This document shows positions 24,583 to 64,000 of a stretch of DNA of 64,000 nucleotides, piece after piece. The DNA lies in contig JAXRKP010000221.1 of the NCBI GenBank assembly GCA_037039925.1, forward strand, positions 210,001 to 274,000, given 5' to 3'. This stretch comes from Doris montereyensis. Lineage: Eukaryota > Mollusca > Gastropoda > Nudibranchia > Dorididae. The notes beneath the pieces are model-generated. The model searched no databases. It was not told where the DNA came from and worked only from the letters and a program-made list of their open reading frames with translations. How positions within the stretch are numbered: the stretch's first letter is position 1; the number at the start of each line of letters is the position of its first letter. A program made the translations under genes and the position numbers.

Positions 24583-25401
24583 TCTTTTTCAGTTTTATGC
24601 ACAGCACGATCAGCATTATCATGCATTTTAAAATTGAATGATTTGGAGGGATCATTTGGTAATATAGAAGAAGTTAAAAGGTTCATGAAAGGAGCTTTTG
24701 AATGTAAACCTGCTCTGCCGATGAAATCTAGAATGGAAACATGGGAACCTCATAAAGTAATTGATTTTTTTTTAGAATCTTGGTCTCCGCATGATTCACT
24801 AACACTGAAAGAACTGACATTAAAACTTACAATATGTTTATAGCTCTATTGTCTGGACAAAGGTGTCAGACAATTCATTTGCTAGATATCGATTACATGT
24901 CCATTGACGATGAAAAATGTACATTCTTTGTGAAGAAACCTATCAAACACTCTAGAACTGGTACACACCAACTGTCTATAAAATTTATGTCGTTTACTGA
25001 CTATAAATGTCTATGTATAATCGATATGATCAAAGCATACTTGAAAAGCACAAGAGAGTATCAAGAAAAAGAATGTTTCTCAGTTATTGATAAGTTATCA
25101 AAAACCGTATAAACTGGTAAGCAAAGACACTATTATTCGTTGGTTGAAAACAGTGTTGAGATTAGCAGCCATTGATATAGCTCTCTTTACTGCGCACAGC
25201 ACTAGATCTACATCAACATCTAAGGCTATGGGTTCAGGTGTTCTTATAAACATCCTTTTAACAGTAGGTTGGAGTAAACAGAGCACCTTCACCAAGTTCT
25301 ATAAGAAGGAAATAAATATAAACTTTGGACTTGATTATTATTATCTATACTCCATTGTGTTACCATGGAAACAGTTATTGTTGAAATTTTATGTTCAATA
25401 A
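24541..25401 (+). pseudogene. Tyrosine recombinase of a DIRS-like element (two frameshifts)
   Basis: This is a DNA strand-transfer enzyme of the phage-integrase fold. The N-terminal part (24544-24843) reads PLNFLAELHASG, ARSALSCIL, FGNIEEVKRFMKGAFECKPA and LKELTLKL. A frameshift near 24834 leads to MFIALLSGQRCQTIHLLDID, with the first catalytic Arg at 24861-24863. A second shift near 25090 leads to VSKDTIIRWLKTVL, the box-II motif AHSTRSTSTSKA (His 25195-25197, Arg 25204-25206), GWSKQSTFTKFY with the Trp in the usual His/Trp position, and the nucleophile Tyr at 25300-25302. All catalytic residues I can place are preserved in order despite the shifts, so inactivation may be recent or partly due to assembly indels. 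Confidence 0.8.
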
Positions 25402-26659
25402 AGAGTTATTGTTGAAAATGTGGGATTCATGGAATTAGTTGGACATCATTTTTTAGTCATGGATTTTGGTCACAGTTGTGGCTCTAAAAACTCATCCTGC
25501 CAGACGCAATGAACTGCCGTCAGTGAGCTAAAATTATAAAAACAATCGAGCCTTACCTGTAAGGTGAAGATTTTTTGTAATTTTGGCATCTGACGTAACG
25601 AACCGAGTGGTAGGATGCCCGAGTGCCCAAATCCTCCCTTTTTCGTTTCTTTCTTTGTAATAATCAAATATAATACGTATGGTAATATGTAGGTGATATC
25701 TTACGATAGTAATGTTACAACAAAATTGTATTATGATAATCACAACTGTGACTAGCTTACGTGTGACTTGTGACACGCCGTATGCATCACTCATCCTACC
25801 ACTCCGTTCCTGACGCCAGATGCCAAAATTACAAACAATCTTCACCGTACAGGTTTTTTTTATAAATGTACTTTAAAAAAAAAAAAATAGATATTTTTTA
25901 AACAGATTTATACACCATTTTCCCTTCCACTTCAGACATTGCATAATACATGTCATGTATAATGAAAATATTGATATGCATTCTTAAATAAAGTTAAAGG
26001 ATGAAGAGGACTAAATAATTTTGTATGAAGCCACTTGAATAAAAAATAACATATTATGGCTAAAATATTTTGCATGCTTTTCCTTTATAAAGCAGTTCAT
26101 CATCAAGTTTACTATGTCTAGTTTTAGCGGTACAAAAAAAACAGGTTATTTAAATATATTATTTGTTTGCAGTAAAAGTGACGCTTTCAATAGGCCCTAC
26201 TTCTTTTCACTTGTTCACATATCTTTTATCTTGCTGTTATGTTACTGTTTCCTAACTTACCATTAGATCATCCCATACGCTGAATCTGAATGAGCAAATT
26301 CCAATGACAAAAAAACAAACTACCAAAGTGTACCCATTGTAAATTTGATAATACCTGAATGTATGCATTTTCAATAACAGCCGCATGCACTGAAACTGAT
26401 TCTAACACTGAAAAGGAGTTAAAATTCATCTTATTATTGGTAATGGTATCTTGTAATATTTTCTGGAATACGAAGGGTGTCACGCAATTTCAAACTATTT
26501 CGTAAGGCAAAAGGTTGCTTTTCGATTTTGAAAAATTGGTAGCCATGTGAAAGAAGTCTGTAAGTGACACCTGATACCCTTTTCTAGGCAGAGATAATAA
26601 GAATAATAAGATTTAGAACTCGTTTTCCTTCCGCTCTTTTTAGCATCACAGTGAGCATG

Positions 26660-26775
26660 TGGGTAAAATTTGTTTAATCAAAGAAATTTACTCTGACTAC
26701 CATACACAGTAATCTCGAGGTGAATTTAGAGGAGACTGCAAGTTGATTTCTAGCATGGGACAGATACACAGAGCG
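26660..26775 (-). repeat. Interspersed repeat 'R1', copy 1
   Basis: The + strand has AGAAATTTACTCTGACTACC, TACACAGTAATCTCGAGGTG and AATTTAGAGGAGACTGCAAG. This aligns with copies at 52.3, 56.5, 57.9 and 58.3 kb in the same orientation. It is the most diverged copy and the only one outside the C2 gene. Confidence 0.6.
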
Positions 26776-27062
26776 ACAAAATGTTTTGATGATGACCAGT
26801 AAAATTTAAAATGTTCCGTAAAGATGTGTTCAGAGCGATTTGCACTGCATGTGTTATGATGTACACATACCATACCATACATGTTCTTGTCAAGCCAGAT
26901 CACACTAGAAACTTAACATCTTCAGTTCCCTATACTGTTCAGTCAGTTCAGACTATTGTAATTTTAACATAAAATATCCATACATATGAAAAGTAAGTGA
27001 GTCCCATGCTCGAGTTGAGCATAGGGTAATCGGGAGTGAAAAACCCACAAATTGTAGAATCC

Positions 27063-27191
27063 TGCATGCATTTAGTATTATATTTCTTCTTGTCGCCTCA
27101 TCTGCATGCATTTAGTATTATATTTCTTCTTGTCGCCTCATCTGCATGCATTTAGTATTATATTTCTTCTTGTCGCCTCATCTGCATGCAT
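27063..27191. repeat. 40-bp perfect tandem repeat, ~3.2 copies
   Basis: TGCATGCATTTAGTATTATA plus TTTCTTCTTGTCGCCTCATC is repeated three times without a mismatch, and a fourth copy begins (TGCATGCAT). Perfect identity suggests recent expansion. Confidence 0.95.
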
Positions 27192-30100
27192 GACAGAAGG
27201 TTTATTATGATGCATGTACTGACATTACCAATAGTCAGACAAAGCCCCAAAGGAAGTATCAAAACGAAGGAAATGCTTTCTGATGTATGCTAAAACTAAA
27301 ACTAGAAGTTATCTACTATTTTATACTCCTATTCATTTATCTATTTTACAAACTGTAGTCTCACATTTCTCCAAGTTCATATCCTTCTTTTCTCACTAAC
27401 TTCACATGTTCCAACACAATGTATACAATGATCTTCTCAACTATGATTATAATATTGCAATGAAGTGAGGAAAATAAAATACAATTCATTATGAATATGA
27501 GCAGACACAATAACTCGACCAGAGAGACAGATGTATTGAAAAACCATTACCATTAACATTGTAAATACTTTTAATGGTATAATACCAAATCTGGCTGAAA
27601 TTATCTAAACCCGGCAAGCTACTGACTGATCCCCCCCCCCCCCCCCCCCCTTCCTTTAAAAAAATAAATTCTGTCATTGCTGGAATTATGACACTTCTCC
27701 AAATGCACAGACATACCCATCCATCTTGTCTTTTTCACTTTTACCATACTATAACTGTTAAGGTCTCTTATTTTTCCTTTCCTTTGGAAAAAAAAACAAC
27801 CCAACAAACTATCACTTGAGGATTCTTTACTATTTTTAAATCTCTGATGCAAAAAGGAAGTGAGCTCCGTAAATATTATGGGATCCTTATTCCAAAAGGA
27901 AAAATAAAAAGCCAACATGAAAAAAGACTTTTTGACTCCTATAGTCAGTTAGATAAAGTTTAAGAGATTTCAGACACAATGACATCAGTGGTAATGACAT
28001 TTATGAAAAACAACTTCCATACATATTTTCAGGGTGCTAGCCGTTGGATTACCATTCTCTTTTTCCTCTTCTCTTTTTCTTCTTCTTCTTCTCGTTATTA
28101 ATGATTAATATTATAATTTAAATTATATACACAAAAATAGTAACACTGGTAATTACGGACAAAAGATAAGGAAAAAGGAAGTTTCAAGAATGCAATATTT
28201 ATGTAGAAAATTTCATATCACCACATCACACAAAGATTATCTGTTATTAATTTGGAACAATTCAATGTACACAAGTATAGGACTTTCAACTTAAAACTAT
28301 ACTCAGATGTACTAACTAAATCAAATAACTATCCATAGTTAAACAACAACATATACTTGACACCTTGATTTGGAACGAATACTGTTACTGTTACATCTTC
28401 TTTCCACGTGTGCTGTTTTCCTTGGTCTGTTCTGGGCATGTTGCTGTTGATATTATGCTGTTCAGGAACAAATTCAACTCTTTAACTTAAATGCTCTAAG
28501 AAATAGATTCCAAATATATATGCATGAAAGAGATACATTTAATCGCAAAAGTTGTATGTAGTATAAACGGCTATTTAAAATGAAAATACACTTGCAAAAA
28601 CACTTAATCTGAAATTCATAGGATAATAATAAAAATAATAATAAAAAATATTTCTTAGATTAGGGATAGAGATTTCTTTTCAGATAAGGCGCTTTTCAAT
28701 CAGAAAGACAATGTCAATGATAATGATAGAACTGATAGTGGTTGACTAAAAACAAGGGGAGAGAGAAAGATCCATCAGTTTAGGTGATAGGGTTGTCAAT
28801 CATGTGATTAAGTGGTTCATCGCCAACATTACACATACAGAAATTGTTTCGGATTAAAGGTAAATTTCAGATTAAACTAAAGTGAAATTTCAGATTACCA
28901 ATGAAAATTTATTTAGAAAAAAAATTAGGATTTAGCAAATCTTTTGGTCAAAGCTTTTTCAAGTGTACAATCTATTTTGCTGTTAAAAATATTCATTTCA
29001 GTGAGTAAAGGTAGTTTTAGATTAAAATTAATAACATTTAATTGACATGTCATTGTCACATGCATGATGTTCCGTAAAGATGTGTTCAGATAATTTATGT
29101 ACTGGTTGAAGCTGGAAAAATATTGTACCATTTAATATTAAATAATCAAACCCAATCTTCAGAAACAAAATTCAATAATTATGGGGGGTTTTTTCTTCTT
29201 TAAATCTCACAATTCAATAAAATTATTGTTCACTTGAAACTATACTATAACATTGTCAGCCACTTGCTTGAACAACGGCACTGTGATTGAGATATGAACT
29301 GATGAAGTGAGCAAAGGAGATAAAGACGAACACTTGAATGATAGATTATCGGTATCAGCTATCATTTTTAACAAAATTGCATGTCACATATTGTTAACAG
29401 CAATTTCATGGGATGTCTAGATGAAAAATTTACCCGTAGCCTAATTTTAGAATGAAAAGAAAATATAATAAAGAGGCAAAAAGTTTTTCTCTCTGAAGTC
29501 ATCATTTACCTTAAGCTTAAAGATGAAATGGACATAAGAGAAAAATTGGGAGCTGCCACAAGTTGCTGCTCTAAAGATGAAGTTTAAAACTCTTTATCCT
29601 ATTTGTACTTAACACCAGAAACGGTGTAAATATTTCTATGATGTAACAAATGCTTGAAATCTTGATGTAAATATATCAATAGAAATATGTCTATATCTGT
29701 GGTAAAAAATAGAGGGCAAAATCAGTAAGAATTTATTATCAATACCTCTCACTGTAAGCTGCAAGTGTTACATTCAACATGCATTATTTAAGAATAGATA
29801 TAACATGTTTCCATGATAGACTACCCAGAGTAAAAATAAGCTAACAGTGTCTCAATTTCTTGAGATTTACCAAAGCAGCAATTTCTATGAGTTCAAGTGT
29901 AATTGACGATTCAAGGTTTCATAAAATACCATTAATTCTAATGCATGGTGTCAAATGACGTCTTGAATAAGAGTATCTTTCAAATTATGCACAACTTTTT
30001 GTCTTCAAAGAATATTATCTTTTATACTTTTATATTATCACTTGTTCCATAACATTACTTTTTTCCTGCACATTATTTCTCTGCATAAAGTCCCTCTATG

Positions 30101-32840
30101 GAAGCAAACTTTCAGCTGCTATGCTAAAAATAGAGCAGATTTCACGTGGATTTCCTGGAAATATCTTACAATAGTTTGCATAATATTGTCCATACGAGAA
30201 TCAGGCCAGTACCTTTGGTCACAGTTATCCTTTGAATGGCTTCTTGTTGATGGTATTATATAAAAATAGAGACAAAAGCTCCTCTTGTAGTTGTAAGAAT
30301 ATGTATAATATAAGTCTAACGCCTCTTTTTGAAGCATATATAATACATATTTTATTTATCTTGTAGAAGTAGAAGGTGGAAACTCAGTTGTGGCACTGAT
30401 AGAAGTGATAGGTCATCAAAAAGTTGCAAGTAGTGTAGATATGGATTTCTCTATCAAAAACATATCCAGATCTGGTGATAAATATAAAGGCTAAGGAAAT
30501 GAAAAATCATTTGTAAACCGATAGTGCAAAACTAAAAAATTCCAAGGAACTGTAGTCATAAAATTGTTCAAAAGGTTGTGCAAAATTTGGAAGATATTTG
30601 TTTGTTTTGAGACGTAGTACTGTAGTGCAAGCCATGGTGGTATTCACTTATCTAAAACAGTGGGCATATGTGAGAGGCTATGCGAAGGCCATGCATATTA
30701 ATTTATTTGAAAGGCACATACTGAAAAAAAATTTATATATAATTTAGATTAAAAGGTATCTTAAGCTACAAACACAGATTGCCATAAGATTTTTTTTCCA
30801 TTGATGTTATAAGCACAATAAGAGAGCAAAATTTTAAAGAGCGCTCATAACGAGTCATAAAATTGTCAAAGCAGAAATGCAACTACAATAGAGAACTTTC
30901 CCTTTTAGTTTTAATTTGCTTGGACAATTTTTAGGCCTTCTGTGATTTAAAAAAAAATGAAATAGCAAAATGTTGTGTTGATTTCGTTTTAATATATAAA
31001 CTTTGATCCGGCAAATACTATTCAAATTACTATTGTCATATTTGCCTAAACCATGCATATCAAATGATATAACATGTCTACTAGTACCATTGGACATGCT
31101 ATTGTTGTGTCTGTAAAAGTAACTGTCTTTCTTCACATTAAAGTTAAATTTACTCAAAAGGTTTCATCTGCAAATAGATTGAAACTGATTTTAAGTTAAA
31201 GAGTTAAAAACTGCCTGAGAATTTTAGTCACTCTTTCCTACTTTAATATCAGGCATTCATTCCTTTACGTATCCTGACAGTTTTACCTGTTTTTCCATGT
31301 AAACCCCTACACTGAATGTCTGTTTCTTCAATTTAATCAATATATCAACACCTTGCTGTTCATTATTCTAACCTTACTGGAGTAGTGTACTAGAAAATTG
31401 GATTACAATATCATCCACTATATCACATCAGAGAATGCCTCTTTTGAAATCAATAAAAATTAATTCTGTCTCTGACATCCTGTCTTCACCTCACATAGTG
31501 CTTCTTATGAAAAGATCGAGTCATGCATTTTTATTCTTTTTAAATTAACAAATTCAGCTAACATTCCAGTATCACGGAATGTAAAGTGATATTTCATCAA
31601 GATAGAAAGTTATAATTTGCTTTTATCGACGCTAATGAAATTTAGGCTGTTGACAAAACTATTTCCAACAAATACAACTTTATCCATTTTGAATTGCCCA
31701 GTTTTTATTTTGTCATGACTGATACTAGCAACGACAGAAAAGATCTACATCTTAATCACTTGAAAGGAAAAAGAAACAATTTTTTGTATTTTCAAGGATA
31801 AAAAAAAATAAGTTAAGGTTTAAGTAATGTTAAAAAGTATAAGAACATTCAAGAATAATATAACACTTCCATACATTTTTATGGAATATATACATATAGT
31901 CATATTTACGTTCACAAAATTTTAAATGCTCAAAACAGAAAACAATGAATAACAATAATAATATATTTTAGACAAAACAAAATCACATGCAAATAATTTT
32001 TAATAAGCAAAGCATGAATTGTGAATGAATAGTTCAAATCAGTGAGTAAATTATGTTCAGGAAACGAGTGAAAATGTGTAAATAGTTCTCACCTATTTAA
32101 TATAAGACTGGCAATAGCGGCATTTTCATTTACATTCATTATCTCTGGTACAACCTATTTCACAACTCAAAAAAGCTGGTCAATGTCAGCATCAATTATC
32201 ATTTTTCTTATTGACTGAATTAGCTGCCTGAGGTTGAGAAAGATCAATACATGCTGAGGAAGTGTAATAAATCTAATCCCCCCCCCCCCCCCCCATACTT
32301 TTATTTTAAACAGTCACTACGGGTAGATGCCAAACTATAAATACTACTAGACTATAAGTAACAGACTATACATGTACAATGTATTTATGTTTGTACTTCA
32401 AACAATATTTGTTTTCATTGTTTATAGCATTACATTGGTGCATAGAGCACACAATACATAATTGTTTAGAGCACTTATAGAAAAGCTGCATTTAGCAATA
32501 CCATGTAAAGTAAATTAAAAAAACAATGAAAATTACACATGAGATACGATGTACATGCAAAACAAAAACAATACAATACGGACTAAAAAAAAAACCCATT
32601 CCTAGGATATAACGTTGTACGGGATGAATTACAGATAATACATATGATGATGGAATACAAATTCTTCATAATATCTATATAGTTTTGTATTCCCCAACGG
32701 GTATAGAAGGGGGAAAAAAGCCGATAAAACAAATTTTCCGCTAGAAATAAATAAAACATTAAAAAATCTCAGTAAAATATAAAGAAGCAAGTGGTAATGA
32801 AGGTTCAAAAATATACTTGAGTTACATCATCTTGTTGTTC

Positions 32841-32962
<122 letters not shown>

Positions 32963-33711
32963 TATTACCTTGTGGAAGTTGATTGGCACATCCCATGTCA
33001 TATCAAAAGCGTGTTTCTTGAAGAGGCATGAAGAAGGTAGCGGTAATTAATCAAGTTGGTTAAAAATTGACCATGTATATACCTTGTTGGCGGATCTTTC
33101 ATGTTTTTATACTGATATACAGTTATCCAATTTTATTTGATCAAATGAGGGAAATAATAGATATTCACTGAAATTATTTAAGACAAATGAAATGAACATT
33201 GGGATTGGATACGAATAACCCATTTCCATCCTTTGCACCTGTCAACAACAAAATGAAAACATGACTGACACAAAAAAATCCACCCCCCAAAAACACCTCC
33301 AAAACAAAGTAAATGGTGATCATGTATGCACAATCAATGAATTTATCACAGCAACATCAATTAATCACAAAACAAAGAAAACAATGATATGGAAAACAAA
33401 ATTGAGTGATATGTTGTCAATTCACAGCAAAATTTACTTTTTTCAAAGTAATTACTGAAGTGTAATTCTAAAAGATAAAAAAATATGTAAAAAAGCTTTC
33501 AACAACTATTGCTGCCAACACTGAACATGAGTCATTGTACAAAATACAAAAGACTTCCAAAAGTGTCAATGAATGACATTGTTATCCATGCTCCTTGCTT
33601 GTTTTGTTTCAGCGTGTCTTGAAATACAAACTTAGTGACATTATTACAAGCTAGCTTATACACAAGTGTCATGGAAACTACAACATGCAACGAAAAACAA
33701 AAAATAACGCT

Positions 33712-61390
<27,679 letters not shown>

Positions 61391-64000
61391 CTGTAACAAC
61401 ATGGTGTTAAAAACATAAAGTAAAGAGATGTAAAGGTAATGTGCAGTGCCAAATGATTGACAACGTGTGTTAATTGTGAAAGTGCAAGATGAAGGCGAAT
61501 AGTGAATGAAACAAAAGGTTGATTGATGCACATAGACCCCTTCAACAATCCCATCACAAAACAAAACCAAAACAAAACAGTACATATTTGTTAAAGACAA
61601 GAAGCAATCAAAATAAATTTCTTGGCACCCATCCTGGGTGACTGATGTAAATTTCATTTTATTCTTTTACATCTCTTTGCATTGTTCTATGGAGAGTTTG
61701 TTAAATCTGACCATGATCATGAATTAGATGATGTTTTCTCTCATGAAGTTGGGATCAGGAGTTAAAACAACTGTCTTTTAAACAAACAAAATAAAAAGGA
61801 AACATAATAGGTGAGATCCTGAATTGAAAAGACCAGAAAGATAAACTTGAATTAAAAGCCAATAAAATAAAACAAACAGTTCTTCTTCAAGCTTAAAAAA
61901 AGTTTGATTGCAGCAGTGTTTTGCTACAAATGCCACAAGTTGATATAAACATGGCAATTATTTCTCAGCTAACCTATGACTTGAAAAGTATGTGAACGTT
62001 TTTGTAATTTCTTAATGATGCCAGTAATAGCTTCAAAATATGTATGAGCGTTTTCTTTCTCTAATGACTCAGATCATTTAACAACAGTTGACTTCACAAG
62101 TTATACAAAGAAAAAGGAGATAAAAGATGTGAAAACAGGAAAAAATACTTTCACCAAGAAATTTAATTGTGTTATCTGGCAAATTATACAGCATGGAGAA
62201 CAGATTCTGTAAACCATATTATGTTAATCCTCAAAGAGGACAAATTTGCATATAAACTTTTAATCAGTTGATTAAACTGGCTATGATGAAATCTCAAGAG
62301 GCCAAGATGCCACGTTGACATTTTAATTATCAAACACAAGAACAAGTTACATCGTCCAAAGCAATGACCTTTTTCAAATAATCATATTTCTCTGTAACAA
62401 AGAGAAATTGAATGCTGTATATATGTCACATTAACCCCCCCCTGCCCACCTTCCCCTCCCAACTTCTTCATTACTTTGAGGTGCATTCTCTATTTCAGTG
62501 TAAAACGTTGAATTAAGAAGATGAAAATAAAATACTTTTATGAAGATTGCTTTGACCGTAAGTTTGAAATGAATGCGGTCTTGAAGGGACAGTCCCATTC
62601 AAAATCATTTTGCCTTCATTCAAATCTTTTTTTTAACAAATTAGATAGGGGGCACGACCAATGAATAGTTATGGGGTTGGCATGCATACTTGAGTTTTCG
62701 TTTAGTAATGAAACCTGCAGTTAAGGCTTATCAACAAGGAACTTTGGCTGTCATCTGTATTTCAACACAACTTTATGTAAACAAGCTTAATTCTGAAGAC
62801 GAAATCTAAAAAAGATGTGACATACAGACAGAAAATTTACCCTACTAGGAAAAACTTTCTTCGTTTTTGTTTTTTGGTTTAAAAAACAAATGTTTTAGTC
62901 TATCCCTGTGTTATGTCTGTCTGGCTGTCTGTTGTCTGTCTGTCCATCCATCTTTTTATCTTAAGAGCTCTGTCTCCTCTCTCAATGACTGTCTTTCTCA
63001 TTGATACCGTGTAAAGAAATTGTATGATGATGCACAAGACTTTAAATTGAACAGAAACAAAAAGACCAAACCAAGCTGAACCTTGAAAATGGAAGAAAGA
63101 TTTACATTGACGACAGAAACGAAGAGAGTTATGTAACAAAGGAAGGACTTTCAAGAGATCAAAGGAAAACAGGTCACGAAATTGAAGCAAGTTGAAGAGA
63201 CAAAAAATGAGAGCATCCTTGAGAGAAACATAAAAAGAAACCAAAACGGAATTTTACTGTAACTCGCTAGTCGGATGAACAGCTTAATTTCTGTTTCCTT
63301 GTGAGGAAGCCAATACTGCAAGTATGGTGAGAACATGACTAGACTAAAAATATGGGAGGAAAATGACAAAGGATGAGACGATGACTTACCGTGATCTTCA
63401 CAGTCAAATTTGAAATGAAATGAGTGATTAATATAAAAAAAAGGCATGAATGTTAAATGTGTAAACAACATAGAAAGATTGGACAAAGCCATCTTGAAAA
63501 TGTAAGTATGAGAAGAATAAGGTAAACTTGTGCCTAAAAACAGTAATACATCATTTATTAATAATTAAAAACAAAAAATTCTATTTTTGCCAGGAACCAG
63601 ACAGCACTGTGCTCTTTTCAAAATCTTTTCCCTTTGACTTCGTCGGAAGAGAGTATGACTTGTTGTTTATCTTCTTTTTTTTTTTTAATGTGCATTCGTG
63701 CCAATGAATAAAAGTGATAAAGTTTTGAATAAACCACCCACACAATGGAACAAAAAAATTGCCTTTAGTTGGATATGAAACAGAGAAAAAAAAAACCCAA
63801 CCCTGTATGTGATATATATTGCATTGATTAAATTTGAAATCACTGGCTCCAGTAGCGATTGAGTAAGCAATGGTAAACATGGTCAGACTGTTTAGCAATC
63901 CTCATTGCAAGTAAACAAGGTTTAAAAAATTACTTTATAATATGAAATAATAAGTTGTGGCATTGTGCTACCTGCTGCCTTAAAAGCAATAGTTAAGAAC
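61391..64000. other. No further exon supported
   Basis: This is upstream of the most 5' exon I can support for the minus-strand gene. It is probably intron continuing past the window edge. AT-rich sequence and a short CTGT-rich patch (62,920-62,945) only. Confidence 0.45.

Larger units (their letters stand above)
24125..25401 (+). mobile_element. DIRS-like retrotransposon relic
   Basis: An RT fragment with a YxDD-type motif is followed, after an internal duplication, by a tyrosine-recombinase domain in the same orientation. That combination is diagnostic of DIRS-order elements, which integrate with a tyrosine recombinase instead of a DDE integrase. Most of RT and RNase H are missing, two frameshifts split the recombinase, and no terminal repeats were recognised. 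It is inactive. Confidence 0.75.

Noticed and set aside
63390..63492. Possible additional 5' exon of the C2 gene with donor CACG|GTAAGT
   Set aside because: The donor is good, but the acceptor is poor, the phase does not meet the 61319-61390 exon, and the peptide (MALSNLSMLFTHLTFMPFFY) looks non-coding.

Overview
This window looks like AT-rich, intron-rich animal nuclear DNA. It has no operon-like gene packing. Coding signal comes as short exons with GT/AG borders, and the space between is filled with LINE, LTR, DIRS, mariner/pogo and tRNA-derived SINE relics plus very long (AG)n, (AT)n, (AAT)n and GATA arrays. The element types (a CsRn1-like Gypsy with a tRNA-Trp-type primer site, DIRS with a tyrosine recombinase, several non-LTR clades, SINEs with tRNA-like heads) and the frequent AGATCTAG motifs suggest a lophotrochozoan, possibly a mollusc. 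That assignment is inference.

Layout. 1-3.7 kb: no gene found, only small local repeats. 3.7-7.0 kb: a decayed endonuclease/reverse transcriptase LINE ('LINE A', + strand), preceded by three 69-bp monomers. 7.1-10.2 kb: large (AT), (AG) and GATA arrays enclosing a fragment of a second LINE ('LINE B') with a zinc-knuckle ORF1 and an APE-like ORF2. 11.3-12 kb: two copies of one tRNA-derived SINE. 12.14-21.2 kb: a probable two-exon gene for a small mitochondrial membrane protein (COX8-like at best). Its ~8.7-kb intron holds a CR1-like LINE end, a mariner relic, a pogo-type MITE piece, a second SINE family and an internally deleted Gypsy element with both LTRs. 22-25.4 kb: a SINE and a broken DIRS-like element (RT and tyrosine recombinase). 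25.4-33.7 kb: no gene found.

33.7-61.4 kb (- strand): the 3' part of a multi-exon gene. I could join fourteen candidate exons, most by matching splice phases. They encode a helical segment, a C2 domain with all five expected calcium-binding aspartates, a low-complexity linker and a conserved-looking C-terminal region ending at a stop near 33.71 kb. The family is not recognised. One exon (36.1 kb) carries an in-frame TAG that removal of a single base would avoid, so it is an assembly indel, an alternative last exon or a real lesion. Its introns carry a 37-bp minisatellite, a second LINE A copy on the other strand, a pogo-like MITE, an ~810-bp inverted-repeat element, CR1-like LINE pieces, and four of five copies of an unnamed interspersed repeat that all point the same way.

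I saw no rRNA, functional tRNA gene, CRISPR array or prokaryotic system. The most useful items for follow-up are the unidentified C2 gene with its broken exon, the one-orientation repeat family, and the DIRS and Gypsy relics.
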